This document shows, in pieces, positions 1 to 12,800 of a DNA stretch of 64,000 nucleotides (positions are counted from its first letter, which is position 1; each line of letters opens with the position of its first letter). The notes under the pieces were generated by a model. The model was not told where the DNA came from. It did no database searches and saw nothing but the letters and a program-made list of their open reading frames with translations. Both the position numbers and the translations under genes were made by a program. Source of the DNA: Tamarix chinensis (Eukaryota > Streptophyta > Magnoliopsida > Caryophyllales > Tamaricaceae); NCBI GenBank assembly GCA_030549775.1, contig CM060174.1, positions 26,726,117-26,790,116 of the forward strand. Direction: 5' to 3'.

Positions 1-1247
1 ACAAGGATTTTACTCGTTACAAATCTTATATTTATAGGGTATTATGGGTTTAGGTAAGACCTATTTACTATATCTAATCATGTTTAGATGCTTTCAAATT
101 GTTGAAGTTGAGGTATTATTTAGGGTGGGTTTAAGTTCTTGTGCCTTAGGGAATGATTCTTACCTCTTTAATTAAATGTAACTATAGCATCTTAATCCTT
201 GACATGTTTAATTATATTTACGTATATACCTTGATAGGTTTTGATGTTGTTAAAAATGTTATATTTTCGTTTGAAAATCATGTAGCTTTAGGTGTTTGTG
301 GTGGTCTTGAGTATTCTTGGTGGTATTCAAGTGACATTGATGATTTTTTCAATTTTCTTAAATGATGATACCCTATTATTCCTTGGTTAAATATGGACTT
401 TGCTATATAGGATGGTAGAAAACAGTCATGTTTAAGATCTTTTAATTATGATTGATGTTCTTAATGTTATTTAGTATATTTATGTTTTTGGTTTCATTTA
501 TTAAGTGTTTTCTTTGCCTAATTACATGTAGTCATCATAAGTTAGGTTGAAATAGGATTTAATAATGTGTTTCTATTGTAATTAAACTTGAACATGACCA
601 TTTTATCCCTAAATGTTTTTAGTGTGATCCCATGGTCAAAGTTTGATAAAAAAATTGTCCATTAACTTTTTTAGCCTTGTAAGTAGTAATTGAGGAAAAA
701 TAATGAATCTATGTGAATAGCAATGCCAAATAATAATTTTTTTCTCCTCTTCCATTTTAAAACTTATCGGTATGTATTGACATTTTCTAAGATTTATGAA
801 TAGTATTTTAGTGATTAGTGAATTTTTCAAATTATGTGTGGGGAATTTTTTTTAACTTGGTGAAGTAATTTATATCCACATTTTTTTTCTAATTTAGGAC
901 CTTATCACAAAAAATATTTTTTGGTGTTTTTTCTCTAGTTTTGAGATATCAAAATCTTAGAATAGGGTTTTACGTCCTTAAAGTGTATTTCGGTTATTTA
1001 TTGGATAAGTAGATGAATAATGAGATATTAAACATATGGGCTTGTTAACCTACGTGTGAATTTTTTTAATACTTTAAATTAGTAAAAGATGCTATTTTTT
1101 TGTATGTTAAAAAGAATTTGACTTTTTCTGAAAGTATTTTGAGGGATCCTCTTATTTGCGATGATTTTCTTGATCAATTATTTTTATTCTTTTAGGCTAT
1201 CTTTGGTATTTTCTTGAGGTTTTGTGTTAACCTTAACCACTCGTGTG
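1..1247. other. AT-rich flank with no gene
   Basis: I see no supported gene here. The short open frames have no recognisable motifs. From about 815 onward this DNA is homologous to 9110-9547, so it is the left part of a local duplication whose other copy lacks the retrotransposon inserted at 1253. The last five bases (1248-1252, ATATT) are the left target-site duplication of that element. Confidence 0.6.
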
Positions 1248-1252
1248 ATATT

Positions 1253-2080
1253 TGATGTGGATCAATGTGGAGAGGAAATGAAGGATATACTATTACTTTG
1301 ATTGTGTTGATCAACACTTGAAGTTGAAGAAAAGAAGGGTGGTTTAACGTAGGTTAAACTTGGTTGTATGTAGATGTGTCGACTAGATACTTTGAATGAT
1401 ACAATTCATTCAAAGGCTCGAATGATGAAGGATAAAACCCCAGGTTTTCCTTGATCAAATGAGATTCAAAAGAGAGGATAAATTCAGACTTAGGTGTGTA
1501 AATTCTGTGTTCAAAAATTATGTATTTCATCTATGCATTATGCGTGTACAAGTTAGGCTTTCATAATTGAGGGAGACCGACTACAAGGCCTTAAACCAAC
1601 TGAGTTTCCCCTCTTAATTCAAGCCATTTAACTCACTTGAATTAAGCCCATATAATACCTAAGCTTACTCATAATATCATCATCTAAATGATATTAATGA
1701 CTAACATTACAAAGCCACACAATCAACTATGGTACATACATGAAATTGCAAGAAAACCTTGGCTTACATAAAATACACTTAGGGTTTACAACAAGATTAA
1801 TATAAATAATGATATCACCAACTATATATTGTTGTATTATTATCCCATGTATGCCATAGCCTTGCATGCTTTGAATGCTTGTACACTTTCGGTCTCATTT
1901 GGTGTGCTAACATCTTCTCCTTGCAAATATGTAATATACCTGCAAGAATATCTTGAATCATTTTCAATACCAAGCATAGACATATTATCAAGAATATTTA
2001 AAATGATTGGCTCCAATATTAAGAAAGCAAGTTCTTGCTTACCTTGAGAATCATGAGAATCATTATATGCTCCTGCATCA
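1253..2080 (-). repeat. 3' LTR (828 bp) of the CRM-like element
   Basis: Direct repeat of 7300-8076. Its ends on the plus strand are TGATGTGG and GCATCA, giving the inverted pair TGATG/CATCA. It carries a stretch of about 50 bp (near 1671-1725) that is missing from the other LTR. The pol frame continues into it and stops at about 1840. Confidence 0.9.
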
Positions 2081-3300
2081 TTCTCCCCAAGTTGAGAAGA
2101 ATTTGCCCTCAAATTATCGTCAGTATAATAAGGAGACAAATCACCAATATTAAAAGTTCTTGAAATTCCACCATAATGATTTGGAAGTTCAAATTCATAA
2201 GTATTATCCCCAAACATTCTTAGTATTTTAAAAGGTCCATCAGCTATTGGCATTAGTTAATTTTTATGTAAATTAGGAAATATTTCTTTATGCAAATGTA
2301 AACAAACTAAGTCACCAGGAGAAAACACATGTGGGTTTCTATGCTTATTCGCTTGAGCTTTATACTTGGCATTAGCTTTTTCAATATTAGTTTTTTTATG
2401 AAGCTGTTGAAAAAATTTTACTCTATCCTTAGCTTCATAATTTTGTGATTCACCTTTTTTAAAATGAATCATATTGATAGGCATGTGCGGGTTCACTCCA
2501 TACACCACCTCAAATAGACTAGTTTGAGTAGTACTTGATGAACTTCGATTATAAGAAAACTATGCATGAGCTAATTTAACATCCCAATCCTTAGTACTTT
2601 TATTAACTAAACCTCTTAATAATGTACCAAGAATTGTATTAGTTAACTTAGTTTGACCATGAGTTTGTGGATGATGTGAAGTGCTAAATAAAAATTTAGT
2701 ACCAAGCATATGCAATAAAGTTTTCCAAAAGTAACTTATAAACTTGACATCCTAATCTGAGACTATGCTTTTAGGCACACCATGAAGTTTAACAATCTCT
2801 CTAAAATACAATTCAGCAACATGCATGGCATCATCGATTTTATTGCATGGAATAAAATGAGCCATTTTAGAAAATCTATCCGCCACCACAAGAATAGAAT
2901 CTTTACCATGTTGTGTTCTTGGTAACCCTATGATAAAGTCCATACTAACTCCTTTTTATGGTTTATCAGGAACGGGTAAAGGTGTGCATAAGCATTTATA
3001 AAAATAACTCTTACATTTTTGACATGTCAAACATCTACTTATCAGAGCTTGTACATGTTTAACCATTCATGGCCAATAGAAATTTTCTTGCAATATTTCC
3101 ATAGTATTATGTATACTAAAATGTCCCGCAATGCTACCTTCATGTATTTCTTTTATCAGTATGTCTCGAATACTAGATCTAGGAATACAAAGTTTATTTA
3201 TTCTAAACAAAAATCCATCTTGTATGACATAATTACCATGGTATCCACTCTCTTTACATGCACTAAATATATCCTTAAAATCTTCATCTTTAGGATACAA
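1840..3300 (-). pseudogene. integrase of the CRM-like element (broken)
   Basis: Integrase inserts the cDNA copy into the genome. On the minus strand there are, in order, an HHCC-type N-terminal segment (about 3300-3067, HEGSIAGHFS and FYWP), the catalytic core start (2943-2752, MDFIIGLPR and [12 protein letters not shown], ending at SIVSD, the second catalytic Asp), a linker with typical core-end motifs (2508-2257, VYGVNPHMP and HKKTNIEKANAKYK), and the C-terminal region (2253 onward, ADGPFKILRMFGDN and FNIGDLSPYY). These pieces sit in different frames or are separated by stops, so no intact integrase can be made. The last segment runs into the 3' LTR and stops at 1840. No chromodomain is evident. 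Confidence 0.85.
2081..2090 (-). other. polypurine tract of the CRM-like element
   Basis: The minus strand reads TTGGGGAGAA directly before the TGATG that opens the 3' LTR. This is the usual position and composition of the plus-strand primer site of gypsy elements. Confidence 0.75.
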
Positions 3301-4500
3301 TTATTTTAACATTTTGAAACCTAATATTTTTGCATCCATCATAACAAGTAATGTAGATCTACGAGAAAGAGCATTATCGACTACATTTTCTTTTCCATCT
3401 AAATGTTTGATAGAGAACACAAAAGGACTGTAAGAAACTCAAGCACTTTACATGTCTTGGATTAACTTTCTTTTGACTATGTAAGTATTTTAAACTTTCA
3501 TGATCCAAATGTAACATAAAGGGTTTTAGTCTCAAATAATGACTCCATGTCTCTAGACTCCAAATAATGGTAAAGAATTCTTTGTCATAAGTTGAATAGT
3601 TAAGTTTGGCTCCATTTAACTTTTTAGAGAAGAATGCTATAAGTTTCTTTTCTTGTGAAAGTACTCCTCCTATTCCAACTCCACTAGCATCAAAAGTTAC
3701 TTCAAAAAGAAAATTAAAGTTGGGTAATGATAGAACATGAGCATTACAAAGTTTTTTTTGAGGATTTCAAAGGCTTGAGTAGCTTCTTGTCCCTAATAAA
3801 ATTCACCCTTTTTCATGAGTTGTGTAATAGGTGTAGCTATAGTAGAAAAATCCTTAATGAATCTTCTCTAGAAGCTAGCTAATCCATGAAAACTTCTCAC
3901 ATCATGACATTTTTAGGGATAGGCCATTCTTTTATAGCTATAATCTTATTAGGATATACTTTAATACTATCTCAACTAAAAATATATTCTAGTAAAACTA
4001 CGTTGGGAAGCATAAAATAACATTTCTCAATTTTTCCATAAAGTTTAGCTTTCCTTAGCTTATCAAACAATTTTTTCAAATGTACTAGGTGATCATAACC
4101 ATTTTTGCTATACATAAGAATATCATTCAAATATACAACAATGAAATCACTAAGGAAAGGTCAGAGAACTTCATTCATAAGTCTCATAAATGATCTAGGT
4201 GCATTACATAACCCAAAAGGCATAACCATCCACTTATAGAGACCATATTTAGTTTTAAAAGCATTTTTCCACTCATCTCCATCTCTAATCCTTAATTGAT
4301 GATAACCACTTCTTAAATCAATTTTGGAAAATACTTGTGCACCACAAAGTTCATCTAGCATATCATCTAACCTAGGCATAAGAAAATGATATTTGATAGT
4401 AATGTTATTTACTTCCCTTGAATCTGTACACATTTACTAAGTACCATCTTTTTTTAGGCACAAGTAAAGTAGGAACACTACAAGGACTCATAATTTCTCT
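3301..4500 (-). pseudogene. reverse transcriptase-RNase H of the CRM-like element (broken)
   Basis: RT copies element RNA into cDNA and RNase H removes the template. The RT block at 4433-4161 shows [12 protein letters not shown] and [10 protein letters not shown]. The next segment (about 4160-4080) carries the active-site box as YLND where family members have Y-x-D-D, so the first catalytic Asp is Asn. RNase H motifs follow at about 3640-3440 (LNYSTYDKEF, LETWSHYLRL, DHESLKYLH). Several stops and frameshifts interrupt the region. The RT residues resemble CRM and related chromoviruses, which is part of the clade call. Confidence 0.85.
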
Positions 4501-4943
4501 CAAAAATCCTTTATCCATAAGCTTTTAGATTTATTTTTGTAATTCCTTAGCTTCTTCTAGGTTACATCTATAAGCTGGTTTATTTGGAAGAGGCATTCTA
4601 GGAATAAGATCATTGGCATGTTCTATACCTCTTTTAGGTGGTAATGTAGGAAGTAAATCATTAGGAAATACATCATGATATTCATCAAGTAGCTTAGTTA
4701 GATTAGGATTTTCAATTTGTTACTTCTCAAATTTAGAATATTTAGAAACTAAAGCATAGAAAATTACTTCTTCTTCTTCTTCTTCTATGCATTTTTCCAT
4801 AGCCATTTCATGTAAAAATAATCTCTTTTTGTCATCACTCAAAGGCATATGATCACATAAAGAAGGTGCCAATCTATCATAACAATTGCTTTTATTTTTT
4901 CACCAAATATTCATTAGTTACTCCATCATGAGTTTCTTTTCTA

Positions 4944-5210
4944 TCATATTGCCATGGTATTCTTAAAAGTAATCCACAAGCATCCATAGGCAAAAACATC
5001 ACATAGAACTTCATCATGGTAGTCTCTATTGGAAAATGTGATTAGGGTTCCTTTTTTTACTTTATTTCCTTTGTCTTTGTTTAGCCATTGTAAAGAATAG
5101 AGTCTAGGATGATTAGTAGTCTCTAAACCAATTTTCTTAACCATTGCCTCACTACCAACATTTGTTCATAAACCACTATCAATAATGAGTCTACAAACCA
5201 TGTCGCCTAT
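4944..5210 (-). pseudogene. retroviral-type aspartic protease remnant of the CRM-like element
   Basis: Upstream of RT on the minus strand a short segment contains the aspartic protease active-site triplet as DSG (about 5196-5173, LIIDSG), then a gypsy protease tail (SEAMVKKIGLETTNHPRLY, QWLNKDKG). The protease would cut the Gag-Pol polyprotein. A stop separates the DSG box from the tail, so it is not functional. Confidence 0.65.
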
Positions 5211-5306
5211 TTTACACTTAGTCTTAAAAATTTTCTCTCTCTGAGTAGGTGTCATATGAGGATGGATTTGTAACACTCTTTGAATCACAAAACATGGTTC
5301 CCCTTC

Positions 5307-6461
5307 TTATTCACCCGTGGTTAAGATTTCATTAGGAGATTCAATTTTTATATTCTCATCATCACTACATGGTTCCATGTGTTCTTTTTCATTCAAGGTT
5401 AAGGCTCTTTGGTTAGGACATTCTCTAGGAAAGTGTCCATATCCTTTAAATTTGAAGCATTGTTTATTAGACATTTCAACTACCTTATTTTTACCTTTAT
5501 CATCTCGATTACTCTTTTTATCATATGAAGATGTCGATTTAGGTGTAAAGGTACTAGAATAGGGTTTATTTGAATTTGAAACATTAGACTTAACATAGGC
5601 TTTGGTTGATTTTGTTTGTATTTTAAATATTAAAGCCAAATTAATCAATTTATCAAGAGAATCATAAGAATACATGTCAAATTTATCTTTTATCTAGTTA
5701 TTCAAGCCACCTAAGTATCTATCACATTTTTGTTCTTTTCTTTCTTGGACATCACAAATAAGTTCTAGTCTTTCAAATTCTCTAGTTTATTCTTCTTCAC
5801 TAAATAAACCTTGCCATAGAGTTGTCATTTTCACATACATATCTTACTCATATTCTCTAGGCACAAATTTTTTTCTTAGGTGTTCTTTTATGTTTATCCC
5901 AAGATTTTATTTTTGACTTCTCTTGTCTTTCTCTTGTTTTTTTTTTCAAATTGTCATACCAAATCTTAGCAAATATTTTGAACTTAAGAGTAGCAATATT
6001 ACATTTTCTCTCATCATCATATTCATTAAATTCAAATATAGATTCAATTTCATGCAACCACTCAAAAAAAATTCCACATTCAATTCACCATAAAATTCAG
6101 GAATGTCAAGTTTGATACCTTGATCCTCATGGTATGCATATCTTACTTGGAATGTTTGTGGTCTTCTTTGATTTCTTGAGCCAAAATAACTCATCTCTTC
6201 TTCTCCATATTTATTTTGATGCACATTTGAATATCCACATCCTCCTTTGGCTTGGAAAGGATGCCTCATTTTCCCTTCCACACTATCTTGTGTGGTCTCT
6301 ATGCGGTTAGGCCATGGTCGATACTTCTCTTGATTGGCTATCTTGGCTTCCACACTTTGTAATTGTTGTTGAAGTGTTGTTTGGTTATGGATTTGAGCAT
6401 CCATTCGTGTGGTTAGACTCTTGATAGACTCTACCAAATCACAAACCTCTTCACTTGCCAT
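5307..6461 (-). pseudogene. Gag of the CRM-like element (frameshifted, damaged zinc knuckle)
   Basis: Gag packages element RNA. The likely start is the Met at 6461 (MASEEVCDLVESIKSLTTRM), followed by a Gln-rich coiled segment. The retrotransposon gag domain (LDIPEFYGELNVE, then after a frameshift near 6060 HEIESIFEFNEYDDERKC) is followed by a Lys/Ser-rich linker and a CCHC zinc knuckle at about 5462-5412. The knuckle reads CFKFKGYGHFPREC, so its second Cys is Phe. Stops lie between the two halves. The zinc knuckle damage and frameshift indicate a pseudogene. Confidence 0.8.
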
Positions 6462-7281
6462 AGTGAAGGTAGAACACTATACTTATCTTCCACAACAATT
6501 CTGCAATAATGGTTACCTTGGAAGTGTTGATTGCATTCAAATATTATAGTCTAGATATTTCTAATTTTCAAGTAATAGATAACATAAAAATGATGCCCGA
6601 ATGATGCTAGAAATGATGGCCAAATGATGCTGAAAAATGATGGTCGAATGCTACTGGAAATGAGAACTTCCCTTGTGACACACAACCATTCACATAAAAT
6701 GATAAAATATCATGTATGTAGTATCTTCAATTTGAAGACGTTAAGGAGAGAAAAGAAATAGTATGTGTTGAAAGGATGAAAAAAAAAGAGTTAGGGTCAA
6801 AGACTGCTATTTGAACCTATAAAATTGCTGGGGTGGAAGAAAATTTACATGTATCTTATGTGCCAATAAGAAGGGGAAGAAAATGGGAGATTATTATGCT
6901 GGAAGAATCAAAGAAAGGGATAGACAAGGTTACTGGGACATCAAATGATAGAAGAGAAAATAAATGTTGTAAGGTGAAAAGATCAAAGGGAAAGAAGTGC
7001 GGGGTGATTGAAGTATTTTATGTGGAGTGAAGGAGATGTCGAAGACTATTGTCTAAGAAGAAGTTCTTCCCTGGTTGAAGATCTAAATAAATTCAACAAG
7101 AATGGTACAAGAAACTTCAATCTTCAACCAAGATTGATCTTGAAGAGTCAAGAAGATCACAATGGTTCAAGAATGTTATGAAAAAAACACCTTTTAGTGG
7201 TTTCTTGATGAAAAGAACTCACGCATACACAACCTCACTATAGAATGACTGGTTGGTGGACAGAATTCAAGGTAAATGTAA
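6462..7281 (-). other. 5' untranslated leader of the CRM-like element
   Basis: About 820 bp between the PBS and the gag start on the minus strand. No coding motif is recognised. A short direct repetition of an ATGATG-rich motif (about 6585-6660) is visible. The plus-strand open frame at 6833-7030 has no family features and I treat it as chance. Confidence 0.55.
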
Positions 7282-7293
7282 GCTTTGATGCCA
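7282..7293 (-). other. PBS resembling initiator Met tRNA 3' end
   Basis: The minus strand reads TGGCATCAAAGC six bases inside the 5' LTR. The usual plant site for initiator tRNA-Met priming is TGGTATCAGAGC; the two differences are transitions. It fixes the element's orientation. Confidence 0.8.
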
Positions 7294-7299
7294 AAAATT

Positions 7300-8076
7300 T
7301 GATGTGGATCAATTTGGAGAGGAAATGCGGGATCTACTATTACTTTGATTGTGTCGATCAGCATTTGAAGTTGAAGAAAAGAAGGGTGGTTTAATGTAGG
7401 TTAAAATCGGTTGTATGTAGATGTGTCGGCTGGATACTTTTAATGATATAATTCATTCAAAGGCTCGAATGAAGAAGGATAAAGCCCCAGGTTTTCCTTG
7501 ATCAAAATAGAGTCAAAAGAGAGGATAAACGCAGGCTTAGGTGTGTAAATTTTGTGTTCAAAAATTCTATATTTCATCTATGCATTATGCATGTACAAGT
7601 TAGGCTTTTATAATTGAGGGAGACCGACTACAAGGCCTTAAACCAGCTGAGTTTCCCCTCTTAATTCAAGCCATTTAACTCACTTGAATTAATCCCATAT
7701 AATACCTAAGCTTACTCATGAACTATGCTATATACATGAAATTGCAACAAAACCCTAGCTTACATAAAATACAGTTAGGGTTTACGACAAGCTTAATATA
7801 ACTAATGATATCACCAACTATATCTTGTTGTATTATTATCCCATGTATGCCATAACCTTGCATGCTTTGAATGCTTGTACACTTTAGGTCTCGTTTGGTG
7901 TGTTAACATCTTCTCCTTGCAAATATGTAATATACCTGCAAGAATATCTTGAATCATTTTCAATACCAAGCATATACATATTATCAAGAATATTTAAAAT
8001 GATTGGCTCCAATATTAATAAAGCCAATTGTTCCTTACCTTGAGAATCATGAGAATCATTATAAAATCCCAAATCA
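7300..8076 (-). repeat. 5' LTR (777 bp) of the CRM-like element
   Basis: Direct repeat of 1253-2080. It starts TGATGTGG and ends AAATCA on the plus strand, directly followed by the ATATT duplication. It lacks about 50 bp present in the other LTR and differs at its outer 10-14 bp, where the alignment stays ungapped but divergent. Confidence 0.9.
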
Positions 8077-8081
8077 ATATT

Positions 8082-9836
8082 TGCATCTTGTGCTATATAA
8101 GCTTCCCTTTGTGGATACATTTTGTGTTTACATTAAAAACCATGGTCCTCTAGGTCCTTCATTTCAAGTTCATGTAAAAATGTTAGGGGCTATAAGTCTT
8201 ATAGTAGCTAGTGTTGTGATTCAATTATCAAATTACAAAATAATGAATAGATAATAAAAGCATAACAAATTTATATGACAATCAAATTGGCTTGGAACAA
8301 GGAATTTATTGATAGTTCAAGAGGAATCATAAGAGAAAATCAAGAAGTTATAAGATGCATTCAATCTCAAATTTTAGTCTTCTTTGATCTCTCTTCATGT
8401 GACACTCTCTTTATAGGGTTTACTAAGAAATTCTATTATTATTGAAGCAAACAAACCACATGAAGACTTGGAGTTGGAAAAAACACAGACTATGTTATGA
8501 AACATATGCCTCTAGTGTCTTTTCCTACCATTTTACTTCCTATAGAAAAAAGTACAAAATAAAACATAACAAAGACATGATTCATATTTGAACTTTTTTG
8601 TATAGTGGTTTAAGCTTTTCTAACCCCCTTTTTGCAATAATCTAGTGATTCATTTGGTCCTCAACCAATTGTATTTTTCCTTTGTAGAGCTACAGACTTT
8701 TGCTATGCATACCCCCCTTTTGCACTACCTAAACTTGCCTTGCATTTTTTTAATACTTATGTTTTATCTATGTATTTACCCTATTTACCTAAAACTTATG
8801 ACTTATGATTACTCCTAGATTCCTTAATCTAAACCAAACTAAAATAACACCCATTCTATGCACATGTATGAAGCTTGATTTTTCTAGCTCCACAATATAA
8901 CAATCTCCCACTTGGAGTTTGAAAAAAATATATGAGAGAGAAAAAGTATCATCACACCAATACATAATAAATTATACTGACATAATATAACCAATAACGA
9001 AAACTTCATTTATACACAACCTCATTTTACTAGAATCGACACACTTGCTAACATGACAGTAAGATTCTATGAACACAATACCTTCTCTAGTATTAGTTTA
9101 TGAATATTTATTTTGTGAATACTGGAACTTCTAAATGTGGTCTAATAGTTTTTTTTTTAGCTTAGTTAAGCTATTTATATCTACACAATTTTTTTGGATC
9201 TAGTGGGGAAAATGGTTTTTGGTGTTTTTGCTATTGCTTTGAGTTATATGAACCTTTGAATAGGGTTTCAAGTTTTCATATTAAAATTTGGTTTTTAATT
9301 TAATAAATAGATAAATAATTAGATAGGTTGGAATTTTCATTTGGTTTTTAATTAACTAAATAGATGAATAATAATATAGGTTCGACTTTAGGGATTGATG
9401 AATTAAGTTTGTATTTATTGTTTTCCTACATAATTTTTAGGCATCCTTTGATATATGGTGACCTTATATATTAATTTTTTATTCTTTTGGGGTGATCTAT
9501 GATCATTTTTTAAATCTTTTTGTTAATCTTAAACATTATGTGATGTTTGAATCATGTCTTCTTTGAGCTTCCCTTTATGGATATGTTTTGTGTTGACATT
9601 TAAAAACACCATCTTATAGGACTTTCATTTTCCATTCTCGAAAAATTCTAGGGGATACTATTTGTATAATATCTTGGTACCTTTAGTTAGGCTACCTTAG
9701 TTAGATTTTATTGGTAGTGGACGAGATGTTTGACCTATGGTGACATTTATAGTTCTGAGCTAGGTGGATATTGGAGTCCTTGTACAAACCCCATAGAGTA
9801 GGTATTCATTTTTTTTCGTGGAGAAGATGCTCATAT
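8082..9836. other. AT-rich DNA with no gene; contains a duplicate of the 815-1252 / 8082-8210 flank
   Basis: No supported coding region. The first 130 bp continue the flank interrupted by the element at 1253-8076. From about 9110 a diverged copy of that whole flank begins. The remainder is AT-rich and unassigned. Confidence 0.5.
9110..9685 (+). repeat. diverged local duplicate carrying the empty insertion site
   Basis: 9110-9547 aligns with about 815-1252, and 9548-9685 aligns with 8082-8210. Across the junction the two copies align without gaps: GTG-ATGTT-TG at 9540-9549 against GTG-ATATT-TG formed by 1245-1252 joined to 8082-8083. Only a single copy of the 5-bp target is present, as expected of a site never hit by the retrotransposon. 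Confidence 0.75.
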
Positions 9837-12800
9837 TGTAATACCCCCATTTTTCACTACTAATTTTTTTTTGAAAACCTTGTGGAAGAAATAATAATCA
9901 CTTAGGAAAACTAAGGTGTTACCTTCTCACCTACCATAGGATAGGAGCTAGCCTCCAGTCTCATGGTAGATACAAGATTGATAACCAAACCAACTAAAAT
10001 CAAAATAGAGTGCACTAAACGTATTATATAAATACCAAAGAAAACATATTATATATATACATGACCTCAATGGTCCACCATGTTCAAATACATGAGGAAA
10101 TTAAGTCAAAGTACAAGGTTTAAATTATAGGAAATAAAGTTTGGGTGTAACCCTAAACTCTTATCCATCTAAGACTTCACAAATATATCTGGATCTCCAT
10201 GCTCTTATAACCTATACCCAAAATAAGGTTTGAATACTATAAACCATCCCCAAAACCTACACATGGTCCTTTGCTTTTAGGAATAAGCAGGTGACTAAGA
10301 AAATGGGCACATCAGTATGCTTTGTATTGAGTAATCCAAGTTAATTCTTTAATGGAGTTATCGGCACATGAGATACCAACATTATATAAAAGTCTTACTA
10401 ACATATCTCTTTCATATTTCATATAAAAAATATTCATGCTTTATCAAGGTTTCATCAAGCATAGGAAGCTCATACAATACGTGACTCACTATGCTTGAAA
10501 ACATTACACTATATTATAGATTATTACATGTAGTCTACTAAGTAGATCATCTATATATCATTAAGGTTTCATTCATCCATGCACATAATTCCAACATAGG
10601 CCATTTTTCCACTTTCCTATTCCATTAGGTCATTTATGTCTATAACTATATCTATAAGCCATTGTATCTTATACCATTCTTTTATTTTATTATCATTTAT
10701 TTCCTTCTTTTTTCTTTAACCACATTCTTATTTCTAATTTCTTAATCCATATACTTATCCCAATTATTATTAAAATACTCATTCTAATTATTATCAAAAC
10801 ACTCATTCCAATTATTATAGAGTGATGGACTATGCACCACCCCATGGTCTCACATGCCATGAAAGTTTATCCAAACCAAAGAAAATAAAGTCATAGTTAA
10901 AGCCAAGTAACCATGAATGGACATAAGTCTTGGCTGGAGCCAAAAACCACCTAGGTAACCATACCATTTAATATTGATACCCCTAGTTTATCATCAGTGC
11001 CTGAAGTAGATAAGGCTTTGGGATCTTCTAGGATTCCATCCAAAGGCAAAGCCCGAAGGCACCTATAAATACCCATAGGTAGACTAACTCCCAGTAGTAA
11101 TTGAGGATTGGGTAACCTAGACCCATACATAACTCAATTTTGTTTTTTTACTCTAAGTGATTAGTATGTTATTGTTGAGGTATGTGATCACACAAGGCCC
11201 ATACAATATACAAGAAAGACATTCACATACTTATTCCATGTTAACCCTTTACATCCCCTAACCATGTATGGAATTTCCATTAATGCTTACTCACTATTAA
11301 CTAAACCCCTTAGATTGGTCCATTTTAGACCAAAGTCCATATTACATTACCCCTTTGAAGAGATTAAATACTTATTCAAGTTGACCTATTAAACCCTTCA
11401 CAAAATACTTTTGAGTATGCCATGAATCATGTTCCATTTAATCCATCCATTAGGTTGTCAATCCATGTCAACTAATGTATTTCTCTTATTAAATAGTCAT
11501 ATAGCAATGTTAGGGATAGTATCAATTAGATGTTACTAACAAGTGAATTGGTTTGGGTCAACGAGTTGATCTGTTTAGCTTAGCTAAACCTAGGAGTCCC
11601 TTAAACTGGTGGATCAGTTTTGCCAAACTAGTCGACTGCTTAGAGATTAGTCAACAGGTTCTGCTAAACTAGTTGATTGGTTTAAGTATAGAGCAAACCT
11701 AGGTCTATATAAACTTACCAGTCAATTAGTTTAGGCCAACCAATTAACTATTTTAAGGGCTGGTCGATTGGTTTAGCTTAAATAGTTAATCGATTTACCC
11801 TAAAATAGCATAAAACAAGCATTTAACATGATATTTACCCTAAAAATCTTACCACCTGTAAACCAAATCATATTATAGTAGCATATCAATGCTTCAGTAG
11901 TTTATAAACTGGAACATACTTCCCAATTAATAAAATTAACCTTGTTTCACTAAAATCATGCCTTTTTCTCAGGATTCATAAATAAATCAACATGCATAAA
12001 TATGAAACCAAATTTTCATGCAGCACAACATAATTAGGACATTAAAGAATACACCACATCATATGGTTAACTATGCCATATTTTAGAAGTAGGAATGATT
12101 GAGTGCAAGAAAAAAAATTTCCCAAAATTAGTAAAAATCAACCTAGAATTTTTCCAACTTTCAAACCTTAAAAAAAAGTTAAATCATTAGAAATTCAATA
12201 AATAATTTTATAAATAAGAATTCAAATAAGGAGAAAATAACTTACTAAAACTAAGAGGAAAATAGAGATAATTTGTGCTAAAAGAGAGAGTCAATTTCCT
12301 TATAAATCTAACCCTCTCTTGCTTAAATATAAAAAAGAAGGAGCTAGAGAAAGGATTAGAAGAGTGAAAAGAAACAAAAATAAGCTTGAATTTGAGAGAA
12401 AAACACCAAGTTAGAGATAGTTGGAATATTTTGGTGTCTAAAGGAAAGTTGAATGCAAGGGGCGATTAGGACTATTTATAACCAACAAATTAGTAAAAGA
12501 ATGAGTGTGTCTATGCTTAGATAAAAAACACCCTAGTTTCTATAATTTGAATTTGATATGAATGCTAAATTTTTTTCCCAAGATAGGATAGTGTCCCTTC
12601 TATATATGAAATGGTAATTTTTGGAAAAGCGCAAGTGAAATTCACCTAGAAATGTTATACATGAGATAAAATGAATAATCGGCATGGAAATAATCTCCTA
12701 GCTAAGTAGAGATAGGTATGTGAATAGAAGTAACGATTCGAAAAGTGTACAAAGGAGAGAGGTGGAAGAAGACAAAGATGATGTCGCCTTCCCACTCAAT

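Larger units (their letters stand above)
1253..8076 (-). mobile_element. Ty3/gypsy LTR retrotransposon, complete but decayed, CRM-like chromovirus
   Basis: A minus-strand element with both LTRs (1253-2080 and 7300-8076), a Met-tRNA-type PBS next to the 5' LTR, a polypurine tract (TTGGGGAGAA on the minus strand) next to the 3' LTR, and gag, protease, RT, RNase H and integrase in gypsy order. A perfect 5-bp target duplication, ATATT, lies at 1248-1252 and 8077-8081. The 3' LTR ends in TGATG...CATCA. The CRM-like assignment rests on the RT sequence type, the LTR start and polypurine tract, and a pol frame that runs into the 3' LTR; no chromodomain was clearly seen, so the clade is less certain than the element itself. 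LTR divergence, stops and frameshifts show it is old and not autonomous. Confidence 0.93.
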
